Assembly: GCA_027924645.1 (NCBI GenBank)
Contig: BSBN01000047.1
Location: 62,001-126,000 of the forward strand
DNA length: 64,000 bases
Direction: 5' to 3'
Origin: Cunninghamia lanceolata
Lineage: Eukaryota > Streptophyta > Pinopsida > Cupressales > Cupressaceae
Positions 12,136 through 22,600 of the stretch are shown one piece after another. A program made the position numbers and the translations under genes. Position 1 is the stretch's first letter. Each line of letters starts with the position of its first letter. The notes under the pieces are model-generated. The model saw only the letters and a program-made list of their open reading frames with translations, was not told the origin of the DNA and made no database searches.

Positions 12136-12942
12136 AGACATATCCTCAAAATCATCCTTAGTCTTTGGACACATATCTAATGAAAGCTTAGTACCAATAG
12201 GTAAAGGAACTCTAACTGGGTTACAGCCTGCAAACTAAACCTCTGCAAAATAGTATTCACATACTTACTTTGTGAAAACCAAAGATTTCTGTTAACTCTA
12301 TCCCTCCTGATCTCTATTCATAAAATATACCTTGCAGCACCAAGATCCTTCATCTCAAATGCACTTGAAAGTTGGGCTTTAAGCTCACTGATCATACCCT
12401 TAGTATTGCTGAAAAACAACATGTCATCAACATACAAAGCAATAACTAGTATAGAATCATCAACACAATAAATGTAAACAAACCCAATTTCAAAACAAAT
12501 GAATCAAACTTTTGATACCACATTCTGGGGGACTATTTTAAACCATAGAGAGACCTCTTCAACCTGCAAACTCAATGTTCTTTTCCTTTTACCTCAAAAC
12601 CTGTAGGTTGTTGCATATAAATTGCTTCCTCAAGATCTCCATGCAAGAACATAGTCTTAACATCCATTTGCTCAATCTCCCAATCATAAGCTGCAGTAAT
12701 GGATAAAAGAAATCTAATAGAAGTCAATTTAGCAATAGGAGAGAATATCTCACCAAAATCAACTCCCTCTCTCTGGGAGTAGCCCTTGGCTACCAGTCAA
12801 GCCTTGTACTTCTCTAATGACCCATATGCTCCAAACTTCTTCTTGAAGACCCACTTACATCCTATGGCCTTTCTTCCTTTGGGAAAATGAACAAAATCCC
12901 AGGTGTTACAAGAGTCTAAATCCATCATCTCCTCTTGCATGG
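12136..12942 (-). pseudogene. pol: Copia reverse transcriptase of Element C (C-terminal part missing)
   Basis: Minus-strand reading gives KAIGCKWVFKKKFGAYGSLEKYKA, a copia RT N-terminal hallmark, then MDVKTMFLHGDLEEAIYMQQ, the LYGLK block and the YVDD-type box (LYVDDMLFF with DD kept, near 12420-12440). The reading stops at CPKTKDDFEDM, where Element A interrupts. Several stops and frame changes are present (for example after KYKA). Upstream it should join the integrase tail through DDSESWQLAMQEE, which the solo LTR now splits. Confidence 0.8.
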
Positions 12943-12947
12943 CTAAC

Positions 12948-14415
12948 TGATGTAGAGTGCACAGTGGAAGCACACAATTGATCAACAAACTTGATCGGTG
13001 AGAGGGTGGCTTATGTCTTGGCGATCTACTCCTATCGTCAAAACATACCCCAGACCTTGCTATTTATCTCCCCAATCTCCCAACTCTCCCCGACAGCTCA
13101 ACTTCCTTGTCTTTGGAGAGACTTCACCTATCGGCGACATCTTCTGGCCTCCTGCCGATACCTCAATGGCGGTTGCGTTCCCACTTGCCTTAACCGTGGC
13201 GGTTAGTCGAGCCCTTGTCAGCTAGACTTCGATCATCGGCGACCACTTGTGAACACTGGTCGATGTGCCGATATACCAACTTGTATATGCTTGACTTGAC
13301 TTGCTATTACCGGTGGGCCAAAGTATCTTTACCCTGATTTCACCGTTACGACCGGTCACCTTTTGTATCCGACGAAAGATACATTCTCAACATACATTTG
13401 TGATATGCATTTGCAATATACATTTGGTGAAGTGATACGAGACTTACGCCAACATATGTTTCTTCGATGAGACTAAAGTTGTTCTTCACTGATACACTTT
13501 CTATCGACCTAACACCGTTGATCGGTGTAACTTCCAAAAGCTTCCCTGAGGGCCGTGTTACGCCGATGACAACTTCAGTTACCCTGTAACTTGCGTAGAC
13601 TCCAAACTAGTATACCGAAACAATTCAACAAAACAGAAGGAGTCTAAAATCCTCTGCAAACACTTGATCACCATCAATTTGGCCACTCCACTAACTATTC
13701 ACATAACCACACTTTTCAATGACTAGTCACATAGAGATGCCTAGTCAACTCAAGCCCAAACTCCTTGGGTCCTTGGGTGTTTAACCAAAACCACAGAAAA
13801 CACAAAATTTACACTATATTCCTCCATCACACTGAAAATGAGAATCTTGCTTTCAGTGGACAGAGGAATAATAGTCCATTTATTCACCAAACCCTAGTTT
13901 CTAGGTTTTCAGACCAGTCTCTACAAAAGAACAATTTCTCACTGACTATGACACTTCAAGACACCAAACCACTTCCAAATGAAAGTTACTTCAATACAAT
14001 GAACACTTCCAGTCAGTTTCAGACAATTAACTATCTATACAGGCCGTACAGAATGACTGTTACAGAAAAATACTCAGAAAGAACAATGTTTCAACACACC
14101 CAAAAATCTATATCTTCATTCATTCATTCCTTCATTACATCTTGCTACTTCGCCTATAGAGGCTTGAAAACATCAGTTAACATTCTTCCCAACCGTGCAA
14201 ACTGATTTGAAAGACAGTTGGCTGTTGGGTTTCTCCTCTCACAAGAAAACTACATGTTTTCATTGTGTTATTACATCCAACTTGACCAAAACATGGTCTA
14301 CATAGGTCTAGTGACCAAATTGACAAAAAACCTTATTACAAACATGATGTGGCTTAAAAGCCTTATTGAAAACAAAACATGACTCCTACACCATAGAGAA
14401 GGTGCTCCTACACCA
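12948..14415 (-). mobile_element. Solo LTR (1468 bp) inside Element C
   Basis: A single block with TGATGTAG at 12948 and CTACACCA at 14415, near-perfect inverse ends, flanked by 5-bp repeats CTAAC (12943-12947 and 14416-14420). Removing the block and one CTAAC restores a continuous copia reading (SWQL-AMQ). No coding domain, primer site or second copy is present, so this is a solo LTR left by recombination. Read on the minus strand it starts TGGTGTAGGAGCACC, close to the start of the Element H LTR (TGGTGCAGGAGCACC), and both carry CCGATA/TCGGTG words, so it probably derives from a related chromovirus family. Open frames inside, such as 13765-14205, have no recognisable content. Confidence 0.88.
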
Positions 14416-14420
14416 CTAAC

Positions 14421-15806
14421 TGCCAAGACTCACTATCATCTACAGAAATAGCTTCCCTGTAGGATCTAGGTTCATCGTTAGCACTCAATAAAGCATATAC
14501 ACAACAAAAATCTGGTGGGCTATACCTATCAATTGGATTTCATTGTCTTGTGGATCTCCTCAAGGGTGGAGTAAGAGACTCTACTTGTTCTTCTGCATGA
14601 TCATCTGCACCAACTTCTTATGTCACAACAGATTCATCTTCATCAGAACTACTCAAATCTTCTTCTTCTTCTTCTTCACCCCCCAATCCATCATTCTGTT
14701 CTCCCTGAGGTGTATCTTGCTGCTCTAAATCAAACTGTACCTTCTTTACATTTTCTTCTTTTTCTTTTAGCTGCTTAGGTTCAGAAATAGCTCTAAGTTC
14801 CCTGAAAATAACATCTCTAGAAAATATAATCTTGTGGGTTAGTGGATTCCAAAGCTTATAACCTTTCACATTATCACCATATCCAATGAATGTACACTTT
14901 TCAGCTTTTGGATCCAACTTAGATCGCTTTTCCTTAGGCACATGAACAAAAGCCTCACAGCCAAAAACCCTTAAATGTGAAACAGAAGGTTTCTTACTTG
15001 TCCACACTTCACAAGGTGTCGAATCAAGAGCCTTACAAGGAGATATGGTTATCAAGTAGCAAGCAGTACACACAGCCTCTGCCCAAAAGCATTTATCCAA
15101 TTGTGCATCACTAAGCATACTTCTGGCTCTTTTCATAATTGTTCGGTTCATCCTTTCTACAACACCATTTTGTTGTGGTGTATACGAAGTTGTCTTTTGT
15201 TTGATTATACCTACATGCTAGCAAAACTCATTAAATTCTTTAGAGCAATATTCCCCTCCATTATCAGATCTTAATATTTTTATCTTTAAACCTGATTGGT
15301 TCTCTACTAAGACTTTGAATTCCTTAAACTTAGTGAAAACTTCATATTTATGTTTCATAAAATAAATCCATGTAAATATGGATACATCATTAATGAAGGT
15401 GACAAGATAACGAGATTTTCCAATAGATTCATTATCCACAGGTCCAAACACATCCATATGAATAATTTCTAATTTCTCTTTTGTTCTATTGCTTCCTGAA
15501 GGAAATGATTTTCTGTTTTGTTTACCAAACACACAATGCTCACAGAAATCAAAGTGCTCATTCGAATAAGAGAAACCATCCAACAATTCTTTATTCTTAA
15601 TAGTTTTTAATACATTATTGCTTGTGGCCCAATTTGTGATGCCACAACATACAAGTGTTTTTAGAAGCCTTGGAAACATAAGAGGCATTACAAATTGTAG
15701 TGGCTTCAAGCTTAAAGAAGTTCCTGAATCTCTTCCCTTTCGCTACCACCAAGTTCCCTCTCCCTAATCTGCAGCCATGCTTGTCAAATGTCACATTCAA
15801 CTTCAA
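14421..15806 (-). pseudogene. pol: Copia integrase of Element C
   Basis: Minus-strand pieces cover the GAG-pre-integrase zinc region (LWHHKLGHKQ, then FCEHCVFGKQNRKSF), the core with IIHMDVFGPV (first Asp), LRSDNGGEY (second Asp) and QQNGVVERMNRT (Glu), and the C-terminal part HLRVFGCEAFVHVPKEKRSKLDPKAEKC. All three catalytic residues are readable. A stop after NEFC near 15217 and frame changes near 15610-15640 break it. The long acidic Glu/Ser tail (14618-14720) is the usual linker before copia RT. Copia integrases insert element DNA; this one is no longer continuous. Confidence 0.85.
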
Positions 15807-15835
15807 AACTAAACTAGATTTCTAGCTAATCCAAG

Positions 15836-16196
15836 AACATGTAAAACACTAGGGAGGGTTTTAATCCTCCCATCACTGAAACACAACAATACCTTTCCTT
15901 TCCTGGCAATCAGATATGAAGAGTTGTCACCAAGGTAGATATTACCTCCATCATATTCTTCATATGTGGAGAACCATTCTTATGTTGGGTCATATGAAAT
16001 GAGCATCCTAAGTCAACCAACCAGTGATCATTAGAAAACCATTACATGTATAAATTAAAACATCTTCACCTGCATTCGAGGACTTATCTTAAGCACTCTC
16101 CCACTATTTATTGGGGTTTCTTCACTCCTTCTTCACATGTCCCCTTTTACTGCAGTTCCAACACTTAACTCTGTTCTTTTTACCATGAGTCTTAGA
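15836..16196 (-). pseudogene. Zinc knuckle and protease region of Element C
   Basis: Directly after gag, KCWNCSKRGHVKKE precedes a TGA where the last knuckle Cys is expected. Further on WLVDLGCSFHMTQH is the copia protease active site with DLG instead of the usual DSG. Stops are frequent in every frame through about 15850. Inactive. Confidence 0.65.
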
Positions 16197-16871
16197 TCAG
16201 CCCTTGGACTTGTCCTTAGCCCCTTTCTGATCTCCTTTAGGTCCTCTTTCCTTAGACCTTCCCCTGATAGTGAGAGCATCACCTAAACTATCTAAACTCT
16301 TCTTCCTCAATTCTTGTGCCAGTAAAACTACAATAAGAGCATACAACTTCAGATCTATGAGGTTAGTAGTGATAGCAAGGATAACATTCTCCCAAGACTC
16401 AGGTAAAGAACAAAGAAGCAAGATACATTTATCTTCCTCATCAATCTCAACATCTAGTGAAGCAAGCTGACTCATCAACAAATTAAATGAATTTAAATCC
16501 TCTACAACTGACTCACCCTCTTTCATTTTCAAGGAAAACAATTTTCTTTTTAAATAGAGTTTATTTACCATACTCTTGGCTTGGTAGATCTCACCCAACC
16601 AATTCCATAATTTATGTGCGATCTCTTCCTTTGCGACATTTAGCAGCACAGAATCTAAAAGACACAAACGGATGGTTTCTCGTGCCTTCTTATCTAGTTT
16701 TGCCCACTCATCTAGAGAGACATCATCTAGTTTCTTCTCTTTTTGTACATCCAACCACTGGTTTCTTTCTTGCAACAAATCTTTCATTTTCAACTTCCAC
16801 AACTCATAGCCCATTCTATTGAACTTCTCAATGTCCATTAGAGAGGTTGATGCAACAGTGGATGCAGCCAT
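16197..16871 (-). pseudogene. gag: Copia gag of Element C
   Basis: UBN2-type copia gag. ATG at 16871 (MAASTVASTSL) is preferred over the upstream ATG at 16922 because copia gags begin just before the FN...YELWKLKMKDLL block. Blocks seen are YELWKLKMKDLLQ, AHKLWNWLGEIYQAKS, LYLKRKLFSLKMKEGESV and CSLPESWENVI. The tail is Lys/Arg-rich. The frame is open to 16197, where a stop precedes the knuckle, so it is labelled broken as part of a dead polyprotein. Confidence 0.8.
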
Positions 16872-16964
16872 AATAACAACACAAGATCTAGGAAACAAAC
16901 ACAACCAAATCTCCCACTGCATCTACAGCTTCCACACTACCACCGAAGAGTCAAAGTTGGTCGG

Positions 16965-16976
16965 GCTCTGATACCA
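16965..16976 (-). other. Primer binding site of Element C (tRNA-iMet type)
   Basis: Minus strand TGGTATCAGAGC, the usual match to the 3' end of plant initiator tRNA-Met, two bases inside the LTR that starts at 16979. Confidence 0.85.
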
Positions 16977-16978
16977 AA

Positions 16979-17484
16979 TGTTAGAAATGAAAGCAACACT
17001 ACTTTAATGGAAATATAATTCAAATAAATTTCTACAATCTTTTAAGTGTGTATTATTGATGGAGATTGTACCAATAAATGAAACTATGCTTCACAGAAAT
17101 GCAAAATCAGAAATCTTAACACATGACACAATGTTTAACGTGGAGAAAACCCTTTTGAGTAAAAAACTCCACATAGGAAAGAGGCCCAATGTTTGTATTA
17201 ATCTGAAAATGATTTACAATACAACAACACCACCAATCTCTCCTTCAGTCTTCAATCCAACAACATTCCGGCAGTACCTGAGTACCTATAAACCTGTTAT
17301 GCATCTCATCTACTATGCCATGGCTTTATAGAGTTTACACAACCTCCACCTTGGAATATTCACCCATGCAACATTAAATGACTTCAAGTACAAGCTCATA
17401 ACACTTATCAAGAGTCAACCATACAACCTTGGTGACTGATATTACTGCTATAATCTACTCCACCTCTTAAAATTATTTACAACA
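16979..17484 (-). repeat. Element C 5' LTR (right border uncertain)
   Basis: Starts TGTTAG at 16979 just outside the primer site. A CA end fits at 17484 (ACAACA), but that word also belongs to a duplicated motif of the flanking sequence, so the true border may be near 17455-17484. The partner LTR is outside the window, so it cannot be settled here. Confidence 0.6.
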
Positions 17485-17775
17485 CCCTTTTTATTAGGTC
17501 TTTGCATTGAAAATTGATGAAAAATCGCATATTTTAGTGTATTTTCACTAGGTTTTGACTTGTCATCACTCTAGGTTTGCATCAAAAGCATGTTGTGAAG
17601 GATATTATTGCTTTATTGGACTGATATCAAACATATTATTTTCTTCCCCTGATCAATTTCCTTACAACACCCTTTCTTTCACTTATTTGCATTGAAAAAA
17701 GTTCAAAAATCAAGCTTTTTAGGTCATTTTCATACATAGTCTTGCACTTGTCTTTTGCATAACTTTTGAAAAGCT
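17470..17775. repeat. Old ~185-bp tandem duplication at the left of Element F
   Basis: The stretch from TTACAACACCCTTT (17477) through TTTGCATTGAAAA and a C/T-rich tail recurs from 17662 with many substitutions. No gene. It lies in the leader of the F reading frame. Confidence 0.55.
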
Positions 17776-17815
17776 TTTAAAATCTGATCTTACATTGATT
17801 TCAAAACTTATACAC

Positions 17816-18315
17816 ATGGCTTCTAATCACAACAACAACAACAATAGGTTCCCTCCTAGGGCTTACATGAAAAGAAACGTCCCCGAACCTGAAATTGTGT
17901 GTACACCTCATGATAGAACAATTGGAGACACTAAAGGACCTCTTTATATCACTGTGAAAATAATGGGAAATCCTGTGGATGGAACCCTTATTGATCCTAA
18001 TTACATGACTAATGTGGCAATGGAAGAGTTCCTCTATTCACATGGATTGATGCAAGGCTTTTATGACCCTTCGGACATGATGATTAAGACACATAAGGGA
18101 ACCTTTATAAACACTTTTGGGAAGATATCTTTATTAGTCAATGTATTTGAGAAATCCATAGAACAATTATTTGATGTTGTCCCCGTTTCATATCTTTGTC
18201 ACATAAAATTAGGACATCCATGGTTAAAGGCTATGAAAGCTATCTCTTCAACAATTTATAATTGTGTAAAATTTCCTTTGAATGGACAAGTGCATATTGT
18301 TCCTTACAATAAGTA
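17816..18315 (+). pseudogene. Element F: retropepsin-like gag-pro fragment, 5' half
   Basis: Open from ATG 17816 (MASNHNNNNNRFPPRAY). Residues ~50-75 read NPVDGTLIDPNYMTNVAMEE, in the position of a retropepsin active site but with DPN instead of D-S/T-G, so it is probably inactive. Later blocks CHIKLGHPWLKAMKAIS and NCVKFPLNGQVHIVPY are those of gypsy-type protease regions. The frame is cut after PYNKY by Element B at 18316 and resumes at 38885. I do not see the matching RT in the window. Orientation is plus, unlike A, B, C and D. Confidence 0.6.
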
Positions 18316-18329
18316 TGAAAGGAAGCTAG
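18316..18329 (-). repeat. Element B 3' LTR, outer 14 bases
   Basis: TGAAAGGAAGCTAG, cut after GCTAG by Element D. The LTR resumes at 25730. Confidence 0.88.
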
Positions 18330-19421
18330 TGTTGATAACTGAGAGGGGGGGGGTGAATCAGTTATCCTAATTATTTCCCTTTTTAAACTTTCTTATTAAT
18401 TGATGCAGCATTGAATCAAACACTAAAACATTAACATGAAATAAGAAACACATAACACAGTATTTTTGACGTGGAAACCCTGTTAAGGGAGAAAACCACG
18501 GGGTGATTAACCCAAAATTATTCTCTGTTAGAAGAATAGGAGATTACAAAAAATGGCACTTGCCAATTAGGGCTCACTGCCCGAGCACACTGCTCACAAG
18601 AGGCCAACTGCCTACAAGAAGACACACTGTCTACAAAGTGATAAGAATCACCGTCTTGAACTGATTGGAAGCATCTACATATGCTGGAGTTCAGTTCCGG
18701 TTAGGCTCAGTACACTGATCTGCTGCACTTCATCTTTCCTCTGTTCTTTATTCTGCTATCTTTCACATACTAGATCCTTTTTGCTACTTCTGCTCTGTTC
18801 TGGACTTATTCGCATATATCTTCACGCCATACTCTTCTTCACAACTAAATCCATCCTCTATATATATCCGCGCAAGTAATTTCATCACCTTTCTAGTCGG
18901 CATCCGGAACAGTCTAGTTTCTTACAAACTTTTGTTCTGTCGGCTGAATCCTTCCTCACCAAGCAATGCGGATCAAGCATATACTTGTAGATATCATTAA
19001 TCATGTCGGCCAAACATGATTCATGCCTTCACAACTTCTATCATCAACAGTAACACATCCGGAAAGTAGTTTGATACTCTGTCAGTCAGTTCTTCCTCTG
19101 TTTTCACTGTCTCTCAGGAATCCGGTACTCAACTGTTCATATCTTTTTCCTTGTCCATCACCGGAGGCTAAATCCTTGGAATATACCACTCAAGGTAGTC
19201 CTCTTGACTTCCCCAAATCCGCACTGCACCAAGACACTTCCTCTGAGAGATCCGGACCAATCTGTCGGACCTTGCCACATGCTCTGTTCTTGTTCACCGG
19301 ACCACAACATTCTTTATTCTGACTTCCGGTAGAGACACATCATGACTTGCAGATATGTGGGATGACCTTTGTTGCCATCAATGACAACAACCATGAATCC
19401 ATATAGTGTCTCTTGCCAACA
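18330..19421 (-). repeat. Element D 3' LTR (1092 bp)
   Basis: Nearly identical to 24635-25724. Read on the minus strand it starts TGTTGGCAAGAGACAC. The LTR holds many TCCGG words. An antisense 99-residue frame here (19023-19322) is repeated in the other LTR and looks like chance. Confidence 0.93.
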
Positions 19422-19653
19422 ATCTCCCCCTTTGGCATTGATGGCAACACTTAGTGAAAAATGACTAAGTGTTTTCACTATGCTCCCCCTTTGCTGATGC
19501 TCTGTCTTTATATACAATTTCCGGAACTCCCCCTTAGTTGGATTCCTCATTTTTCACTGCTCCTCACTCCCCCTTTGACATCAATGGCAAAGGGTGGGGT
19601 CTGCACACCAAAATTTTCAAAAATTTTCTATACATAGCCGCATATTTACATAC
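19422..19653 (-). promoter_or_regulatory. Element D 3' untranslated region with several polypurine tracts and a perfect hairpin
   Basis: Minus-strand AAAGGGGGAGAT (19422-19433) directly precedes the 3' LTR and is the likely plus-strand primer. Three more GGGGGAG-like tracts lie upstream at 19483-19492, 19527-19535 and 19566-19575. Between them 19446-19473 forms a 10-bp perfect stem (AACACTTAGT with its inverse) and 8-base loop. CATTGATGGCAAC (19436-19448) is the perfect inverse of 19371-19383 inside the LTR, so tract and LTR start would sit in one large loop. Element E keeps the same arrangement. Confidence 0.75.
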
Positions 19654-22600
19654 TCACATATACTGAAGAATGTCTGCAAAGGATGTCTGCAATTGAATCA
19701 TTTCTGTAGCCCAACTTTGCTTCATTCTGTCCAAAATTGAAATGTGACCACTCAACAAAAATGCAAAAGCTTCTGCCCGCTTGAGATCTGTCGGATCTTT
19801 TGTTTGGGCGGTGGTCTGAGCATCACTGATGGCCTCATGCATAGTTTCCAACTTAGGGATTATAATCCTTCTAAGTTCTCCCATCCGGTTAGTGATATTC
19901 TTCCTTTCCTTCTCAAGATTCTTTATTTCATTCAAGACTGCAATAGTCTGACATTCTTGATTTATTATGGAGGAAGAGAGAGGATCAAAACTTTGAGATA
20001 AGCTTTGTAGCTTATCCTGTTCCTCTTTTATTTTCTTATCAATTGCTGCTGTTGCCTTTGACCAGGATATACAAAATTTGTAGATGTCACCGCCATCCTT
20101 AAGAGCATTCTCTAAGCTCTTTATTCCAATGCTTACAATCTTCCTATCTTTAGAGATTAATTCTAATATTTCTGAAAATCTCTTATCCAAAAATTCCTTC
20201 CGGACCTTTTCTTCAACTGATTTTTCTAGAGAATCAAAATGTGTATCAACACTGCTGACTAAGGTTTTTAGATTACCGGAAGTGGAGGCTGTCAGATCTA
20301 TCTGGATTGATGGCATAATCTTTACAAGTACTCCGGAAGCAGCCTCTATCAACTCACAGTCTTCCATATGAGACTTCAGGAGTTTTTCATTTGCCTTGGC
20401 ATTTGCAAATGAAGCTATCTTCATTGTTTGTACCGGAGAGAGAGAGTCAAAGTCGAATGGGCCTTTTAGAAGCTCCGGTTCATCAATCTCTAAAGTTTCT
20501 TTGCTCAAAAATTGTTGAACAGTTTGTGCAGTGTCTCTTGCCGGAGACAGATGTTTCTTTTCTTCTGCAGTCTTGGAACTGTCAACCTCTTTGTCTTTCA
20601 CCACTGCTTCCTTCTCCTGTAATTGCTCTTCTTCTTTGGATCCGGAGACTGTAGGGGAAACCAGAGGAGAGATGCTAGCTTGTTCATGGGCCACTTCTTC
20701 TGGAGCAGAGGGTCCCAAGTCCTCAGCTGTTTCTGTACCTAAGTCCTCTACAACAGGAAGATTGAACCTTTTGAAGGCCTTCCGGAGGATCTCTTCTGTT
20801 TCTTGGGCCACTTTGTCAGTCTCACCAAGCATGAGTTGATTCATCCTGGCTTTGCTTCTGAACTCATCTTTGCAGTCCTTGAAGATTATGTTCATTGTCT
20901 TGGGATCAATTTGAGGATATAGCTGAATAGCTATCTGCTCCCGGATCTCAAGATCTTTTGCATGAGCATTGTTCTTTCTTACTTCCAATTCCTTTTCTAG
21001 GCTTTTAGGAATAAGAGATATGATCTGAATGAAAGCCTTATTATATATGTTCAGATATTTAACTGTGGCTTCCTGCAGAGTCTTTTGGTCAGCCTCACTG
21101 AAGTCATCATAGGATTCAGTCATTGGTTGAAGGTTTCCATCCACCGTGACCGACTTGATTATGCTCTCTAGAGACAGAGTGGGCTTTTCAACGGATACCT
21201 CTGCCATTTCATCCTTGTCTTGTCCTGAGGAGGGTTTACCAGATCCTTTCTTCTTCTGTTTCTTTATTTCTTTTACTCCCTCATCTGACTCTGTTTCCTC
21301 TTCATCCTTTTGGCTTCCATAAGCCCTTGTGGCTTTTGTCTTGGATCTCTTACCGGATGCCTGGACTTCCGGTTTTGAACTTTTGGTTGTGGGAGGTGCA
21401 GATCTCTTTGATGATCTGGTCCGGGTGGGAGCTTCAACCGGAGCACTTTCTTTACTTTTCTCTTCTTCCTCAGCCTTCCTCCTCTTTTCCCGGCTGGCAT
21501 CAAGTGCCTCTTTTGAGATGCCTAGGCCTTGAGCAATGTGCTCTACTTCTTTTCTCACCTTTCTTTTAATCTCAGGTTCCCTGAGTTCTACATGTATTTT
21601 TACACTCAGCTCCTCAAAGGTTCCAAACCTTTCTGCCTTAGGATCTTTAGGCTGACTTAGCATGTGTTGAACATGCAGCTCCACTATCTGTTCATCCACT
21701 TCATACCCCATGGGCATGATCCAGACAGTCCTTGGCTCCACTGCCTCCATTAGGCACTGATCAGTGTCAACCATAAAGCACACTGAGTCTTTGTATTTTT
21801 CAACAAGAGACTGGGGAATTCTCTCTCTTGCTTGCATCATGCTCTGAAAGTTTTTGAAGTATCCCCATAGAGCTGTATTTCTCGCTTTTGCATCCCCAAG
21901 TCCATGCAAATAGTCTCTTATCTGGACTGCAATAGGTTTGTCATTCTGCCATACCCATCCACTTGATCCGGGTAGCTCATTCATGAAGTAGAAGAATAGA
22001 CATACAATAAGAGTACCATACTTAAAGGAATTCTTCTTATCCTTCTTGATTTTCTGTATATTTTCCATTAATTGGCTTAGCAGTAGTTCGCAGAGATCAT
22101 ATTCTGCATTCTTTCTTAGCATTTCATAGGCAGTGTATACTGCAGTTCCGGATACAGAATTCTCCCTGCTGGAGTGATAGATCTTGTATCCTATTATCAT
22201 GGATGCATATTTGATATCCGGATCCGAAATATCTTCAATGGTCATTGCCCTCTTATCAAATTTTGATCCGGTGGCCTCAGTTACAATGTTGTTCTTGACA
22301 GATTTGAGGATAGGTATCCCTCCGGAAGAGTATAGACCAGTTACTACTCTAATTGCCTCTTTTGTGATCTTGCAGGGTCTATCCAGCCATAGAAAGTTGT
22401 CATGCATCCTGCTCAGTACATACCGGACCCATTCATCTTCTTCAAAGCAGGGGAAATGAATAAATTGCTCAAATTGTTTCTTCTGGATATCCTTATACTC
22501 TGGTTTAAGCTCAAAAGCATTGTCTATCAGTTGCTTGTGATAGAGGTCTCTTAATTTGAATTCCCCAAATTCCTCAATGCTTGCATGTATGTAAACCCTA

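Larger units (their letters stand above)
12136..17484 (-). mobile_element. Element C: Ty1/copia LTR retrotransposon, truncated by Element A
   Basis: Minus-strand order from right to left is LTR, primer site, gag, protease, integrase, RT, the copia arrangement in which integrase precedes RT. RT is cut at 12135 by Element A; the remainder and the 3' LTR should lie left of position 1. A solo LTR sits between integrase tail and RT. The sequence right of its LTR belongs to Element F. Confidence 0.85.

Noticed and set aside
13765..14205. 146-codon frame inside the solo LTR
   Set aside because: Lies within a non-coding LTR, low-complexity Ser/Thr/Asn sequence, no motif.
17477..17484. ACAACA at 17484 as a firm end of the Element C LTR
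   Set aside because: The same word recurs at 17664 in the flanking sequence, so it may be flank rather than LTR; the border is left open.
19023..19322. 99-codon frame in the D LTR, repeated identically at 25326-25625
   Set aside because: Same reason: LTR duplication explains it; it is antisense and contains no domain.
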